This document shows positions 7,557-11,235 of a DNA stretch of 11,235 nt, one piece after another. Both the position numbers and the translations under genes were made by a program. The notes below the pieces were generated by a model that was not told the origin of the DNA, searched no databases, and was given only the letters and a program-made list of their open reading frames with translations. Numbering within the stretch: position 1 is the first letter of the stretch; the number at the start of each line of letters is the position of its first letter. Origin of the DNA: an uncultured Simplicispira sp. (lineage in GTDB: Bacteria; Pseudomonadota; Gammaproteobacteria; Burkholderiales; Burkholderiaceae_C); the NCBI GenBank assembly GCA_903882725.1, contig CAIRYF010000085.1, positions 1 to 11,235 on the forward strand, given 5' to 3'.

Positions 7557-8528
7557 ATGCATGGCCCCCTACCGCATTCCTTGCATTCCTTGCCTTCCTT
7601 ACATTCTTTGCACCCTTCACGTCTGCTGAAATCAGTGGCATGGCTGGCACGGTGGTCTCTGTGGTTAATGCTGGTGGTGGCGCTGTTGCTGGCGACCGCT
7701 TGGGGGGCGCTTCACGGCTGGATTGTGCCGCGTATCGGCGATTACCGCGTACAACTGCAAGAGCAAGCCGGGCAGGCTTTGGGGATACCCGTGCGTATTG
7801 GCTCACTGACGGCGCGCAGCAACGGCCTGATACCGGCTATCGAGCTAGGCGATGTGACCTTGCTAGACGCACAAGGCCATACCGCACTGCGCTTGCCCCG
7901 GGTGGTAGTAGCCCTGTCGCCGCGCTCACTGTGGCACTTTGGCTTTGAGCAGCTGTATATCGAACGCCCTGAATTGGATATTCGCCGTACCGCAGATGGG
8001 CGCATTTTTGTCGCCGGACTGCTGTTTTCTAATGCCGCCTCGGACGACACCAGTGCAGCCGACTGGCTATTTAGCCAAACCGAAGTCGTGGTGCGCGGCG
8101 GCACGCTGCGCTGGACAGACCAATTGCGCGGTACCCCACCATTGGCACTGGATGCCGTAGACGTGTTACTGCGCAATGGCAGCTGGCGCCACAGCCTGCG
8201 CTTGGACGCCACGCCACCGCCCGCATGGGGCGAACGCTTTACGCTGATGGGCCGGTTCCGCCAGCCGCTGCTGACCACACACAGCGGACACTGGCAGCGC
8301 TGGACAGGTCAACTGTTTGCCAATTTCCAACGCATTGATACCTTGCAGCTGCGCCACTACCTGCACCCCCATCTGGACGTCCAGGTGGCGCAAGGCCATG
8401 GTGCGGTACGCGCTTGGGTAGATGTGGCACGCGGCCAAGTCGTCGGCGGCAGTGCCGATATAGCGCTGGCCGACGTGCGCACCACACTGGGTCAGCGCCT
8501 GCCACCACTGGTGCTGGCGCAGGTATAG
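7557..8528 (+). CDS. yhdP: YhdP family AsmA-like protein, N-terminal part, ended by an in-frame TAG
   Basis: YhdP is an inner-membrane-anchored AsmA/TamB-like protein; with TamB and YdbH it is implicated in moving phospholipids across the periplasm to the outer membrane. This segment encodes 323 residues. The ATG at 7557 is chosen because it precedes the only membrane helix (about 27-58, rich in Leu/Ala/Trp, ending ALHGWIVPRI) with positive residues before it; the Shine-Dalgarno is weak, and CCATGCATGG, a perfect palindrome, spans the start. An HSL-type repeat (residues 7-18) comes first. After the helix come family-typical stretches LGIPVRIGSLTARSNGLIPA and FGFEQLYIERPELDI, then beta-rich repeats. 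The frame stops at TAG 8526-8528 after LVLAQV, but the next codons (GRLSGRKLASGF) continue the family sequence in the same frame. It is therefore the front part of a broken or read-through gene. Homologues are normally one uninterrupted protein of well over 1,200 residues. Confidence 0.85.
   Translation: MHGPLPHSLHSLPSLHSLHPSRLLKSVAWLARWSLWLMLVVALLLATAWGALHGWIVPRIGDYRVQLQEQAGQALGIPVRIGSLTARSNGLIPAIELGDVTLLDAQGHTALRLPRVVVALSPRSLWHFGFEQLYIERPELDIRRTADGRIFVAGLLFSNAASDDTSAADWLFSQTEVVVRGGTLRWTDQLRGTPPLALDAVDVLLRNGSWRHSLRLDATPPPAWGERFTLMGRFRQPLLTTHSGHWQRWTGQLFANFQRIDTLQLRHYLHPHLDVQVAQGHGAVRAWVDVARGQVVGGSADIALADVRTTLGQRLPPLVLAQV
7575..7610 (+). repeat. Four tandem 9-base units near the yhdP start
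   Basis: Units CATTCCTTG, CATTCCTTG, CCTTCCTTA and CATTCTTTG follow directly on one another and encode HSL-HSL-PSL-HSL ahead of the membrane helix. Unit length is a multiple of three, so slippage would keep the frame. The first two copies are identical, suggesting recent duplication. Confidence 0.8.
8526..8528 (+). other. In-frame amber (TAG) codon interrupting yhdP
   Basis: TAG lies between GTA and GGG in the yhdP frame. Family members typically read ...SGRL at this point, so a serine TCG changed to TAG is the simplest origin; this residue assignment is inference. No frameshift or other stop is present in the 2,707 bases that follow, so the break is recent, is a sequencing error, or is read through. 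No stem-loop or other recoding signal was recognised just downstream. Confidence 0.85.
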
Positions 8529-11235
8529 GGGCGTCTAAGCGGGCGCAAGCTAGCTAGCGGCTTTGAAGCATCGACTCAAGGATTGCAATTTATCACCGAT
8601 AGCGGCCTGCGCTGGTCAGGCGGCAATGTGCGCCTGCAATACACCGATGGCGGCGCACGCGCTGGCCAAGAGCGCAGCGAGTTGACCGCCGACCACCTCG
8701 ATTTGGCCGCGCTGGCCCGCATTGCCCAACGCCTACCGCTGGGTGAGGCTGCACACAACACCCTGCGCACTTACGCCCCCCAAGGCCAAGTCGAAACACT
8801 GCAGGCGACCTGGCAAGGGCCGTTTAATGCACAGGGCCATTACCAAATAAAGGTGCACGTCAACAAACTGGCCGTGGCCGACACACCAGAGGCGGCCAGC
8901 ACCGGCGTGATGGGGTTGCGCGGCGCAACAGTAGATGCTGAGATGACGCAAGCTGGTGGCAAAGCCACACTGCGCATCGCCGAGGGTGCGCTGCTGCTGC
9001 CAGCTATTTTTGAAGATCCGGTACTGGCACTGGACAAGCTTGAGACCGAAGTGCATTGGAAGATAGACAGCCTGGGTGACAAGGACGGCCCGCACATCAG
9101 CGTGCAAATGGGCGAAATGCACTTTGTCAATGCCGACGCCCAAGGCCAGCTGCGCGCCACTTGGCACACCAGCGACGCAGAACGCTCAGGCAGCGGCTCA
9201 CGCTTTCCGGGCGTGCTCGATTTAAGTGGCACCCTGACCCGCGCCAACGGCACACGCGTACACCGCTATTTGCCCCTGGTGATTCCTGCCCAAGCACGCC
9301 ACTACGTGCGCGACGCGGTGCGCGCTGGCAGCGCCAGCACGGTGGCCTTTCGCGTCAAAGGCGACCTGCACGATATGCCGTTTAACGACCCCAAGCAGGG
9401 CGAATTTCGGATCGCTGCACAGGTGCAAAACGCTACTTATGCCTTTGTGCCGCCCAGCGTACAACCAGCGGGCGATCTACCGTGGCCAGTGCTGACCCGC
9501 CTGAGCGGTGAGCTGGTGTTTGAGCGCTCATCCATGCACGTTATTGGAGCCAGCGGCCAGTTCACCGGATCGCACAACATTCACATCCGCAAGGCGCAAA
9601 CGCAGATTGCCGACATCACCCATCCCGTTGTCGAAGTCTCAGCCCAAGCCAAGGGGCCACTGCCAGAATTTTTGGAGATTGTTAAAAATTCGCCTATTGA
9701 TGCCCTGATCCACCACGCACTAGGGCAGGCCAGCGGCAGCGACAGTGCCGATTTGCAGTTGGGCTTACGCCTGCCGATTGATGCCTTGGAACAATCCACC
9801 GTGCGCGGCAGCGTCACGCTGGCAGGCAGTGACGTGCGCATAACCACCGACACGCCAATACTCACGCGCGCGCGCGGCGTGGTGCATTTCACCGACACTG
9901 GCTTTAGCCTGCAAGGCGTACAAGCCCAAGCGCTGGGCGGCGAGGTGCGCCTAGAAGGTGGAATGCAAGTGCTAACTGCCAACGCCGCGCCCAGCGCCAG
10001 CGCCCTGCATATACGCGCGCAGGGCATGGCATCGGCAGAAGGCTTGCGTCAAGCCAGCGAACTGGGGTTATTGTCACAACTGGCGCGCCACGCCAGCGGC
10101 AGCACGCCGTATACGCTGGCCCTGACTATGCGCCGGGGCGTGCCAGAAGTACAAGTCAACACCAGCCTGCAAGGCATGGCCTTGGCCTTGCCCACACCAC
10201 TGGGCAAAAGTGCCGACAGCGTGCTGCCGATGCGCTACACCACCGAGCTGACACCAGAGTCACTGCCCTTGAGCGCCCCGCTGCACGACCAGCTGACGCT
10301 GGACGCCGGGGCGCTGGGCCAAGTGCGCTATGTGCGCGACATCAGCGCCGCCGAGCCGCGCGTACTGCGCGGAGCTATCGCTATTGGCTTGGCCGCAGGC
10401 GAAGAAGCGTCCCTGCCGACACGCGGTGTAGAGGCCCACGTCCACGCCCCGCACATCGATATCGATGCTTGGCAAACAGTGTTATTGCCGACCAGCGCCA
10501 CAGTTGCAACCACTGTACCTACCGCGTCCGCCATCCCCGCTATCCCCAGCGCCGGCTATTTGCCTAGCGTGCTGGCGCTGCGCACGCCAGTGTTCACCCT
10601 GCAAGGGCGCACCCTGCACAACGTGGTTGCCAGTGGCACGCATGAGGGCACGCTGTGGCAAGCCAATCTAGATGCTCAAGAGTTAAACGGCTATTTGGAA
10701 TACCAACAAGCCAGCACAGCGCAAGCTCCCGGCGGACGGCTGTTTGCCCGCCTATCACGCCTGAGCGTGCCACCCAGCGCTGATGCGCAAGTCGAAGCTT
10801 TGCTCAACGACCAGCCCGGCACCTTGCCAGCGCTGGACATTGTGGTGAACGACTTTGAACTGCGCGGCCGCGCGTTGGGTCGCCTAGAGATGGAGGCCAG
10901 TAATCGCGGCGGCGAAGGCGTACCGCGCGAGTGGCGTTTAAGCAAGCTCAAACTCACCACCCCTGATGCTGCGCTCAACGCATCAGGCCACTGGACTTTA
11001 CTTAACCCTAACGCGACAGAGGTGACAGAGGCGACATCCAGCACACAGCGGCGCACCGCGCTCACATTCGAGCTGGACATACGCGACTCCGGTGCCTTGC
11101 TGCAGCGCTTTGGTATGGCCGACGTTATTCGCCGAGGCAAGGGCCAAATGCAAGGGCAAGTGGCTTGGCGTGGCGCACCACTCAGCCCAGACTACGCCTC
11201 CATGACCGGGCAAATTAATCTGAATCTTGAATCAG
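8529..11235 (+). pseudogene. yhdP: YhdP family protein, remainder after the amber codon (3' truncated by the window)
   Basis: This continues the yhdP frame without a stop for 902 codons to the right edge, where it is still open (last residues LNLES, just before the expected family C-terminal AsmA-like segment). It includes the DUF3971-type core, roughly 9220-9580, recognisable by RVHRYLPLVIPAQARHYVRD, FRVKGDLHDMPF and WPVLTRLSGELVFER. The rest is beta-strand-rich and periplasmic in character, with low-complexity Thr/Ala/Pro linkers near 10498-10550. If translation ends at the TAG, this part is silent unless re-initiated: the first in-frame candidates are TTG 8583 (AAGGA abuts it, too close) and GTG 8628 (weak AGG), and neither product would have a membrane anchor or signal peptide. 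With a sense codon at 8526 it would join the preceding 323 residues into a protein of more than 1,220 residues. Codon use and conservation of family motifs are unchanged across the break, which argues against old decay. Confidence 0.85.
11013..11030 (+). repeat. Tandem 9-base duplication in yhdP
   Basis: GCGACAGAG is followed at once by GTGACAGAG, and the next bases GCGACA begin a partial third unit; they encode ATEVTEAT. This is a short in-frame expansion in a poorly conserved loop, probably replication slippage. Confidence 0.6.

Noticed and set aside
9865..9876. Six CG dinucleotides in a row (possible Z-DNA)
   Set aside because: It lies inside coding sequence for Thr-Arg-Ala-Arg and is expected from arginine and alanine codons in a GC-rich gene.

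Overview
The window looks like an ordinary chromosomal segment of a betaproteobacterium, most likely order Burkholderiales and family Comamonadaceae. This is judged from protein resemblance (a topoisomerase III carrying a SWIB tail, a divergent glnE/yhdP pair, a Tsr-like receptor), from the GC-rich third codon positions, and from gene order; no search was run. No mobile element, rRNA, tRNA, CRISPR array or integration signature was seen.

Layout from left to right. (1) 1-1599, plus strand: the C-terminal half of DNA topoisomerase III (topB), cut by the left edge, with two four-cysteine zinc-finger-like modules, a Lys/Ala-rich linker and a terminal SWIB domain. (2) 1606-3174, minus: a complete methyl-accepting chemotaxis protein that converges on topB with only 6 bases between the stop codons. 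(3) 3175-3434: a 260-base leader/intergenic region with several dyads. Two adjacent hairpins lie just upstream of the receptor start, and their wobble pairs form only in receptor-sense RNA. (4) 3435-4637, minus: a degenerate HD-GYP-type protein whose HDIGK and GYP motifs are lost. (5) 4695-7454, minus: complete glnE, the bifunctional adenylyltransferase/deadenylylase of glutamine synthetase. (6) 7455-7556: a compact divergent control region with three overlapping inverted repeats beside a CATAAT -10-like box. (7) 7557 to the right edge, plus: yhdP (AsmA-like envelope lipid-transport family), split by one in-frame TAG at 8526-8528 and otherwise open for the remaining 2.7 kb.

The genes do not form one pathway. 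glnE controls nitrogen assimilation, yhdP serves envelope lipid homeostasis, topB resolves DNA, and the HD-GYP-like protein and the receptor are sensory/signalling genes. glnE, the HD-GYP-like gene and the receptor gene all read leftward; glnE and the HD-GYP-like gene are 57 bases apart and could be co-transcribed, while the receptor has its own long leader. I did not find a clear new multi-gene system. The best leads are the lone amber codon in yhdP, the receptor leader structure, the degenerate HD-GYP protein, and the topoisomerase-SWIB fusion with its repeat-like linker.
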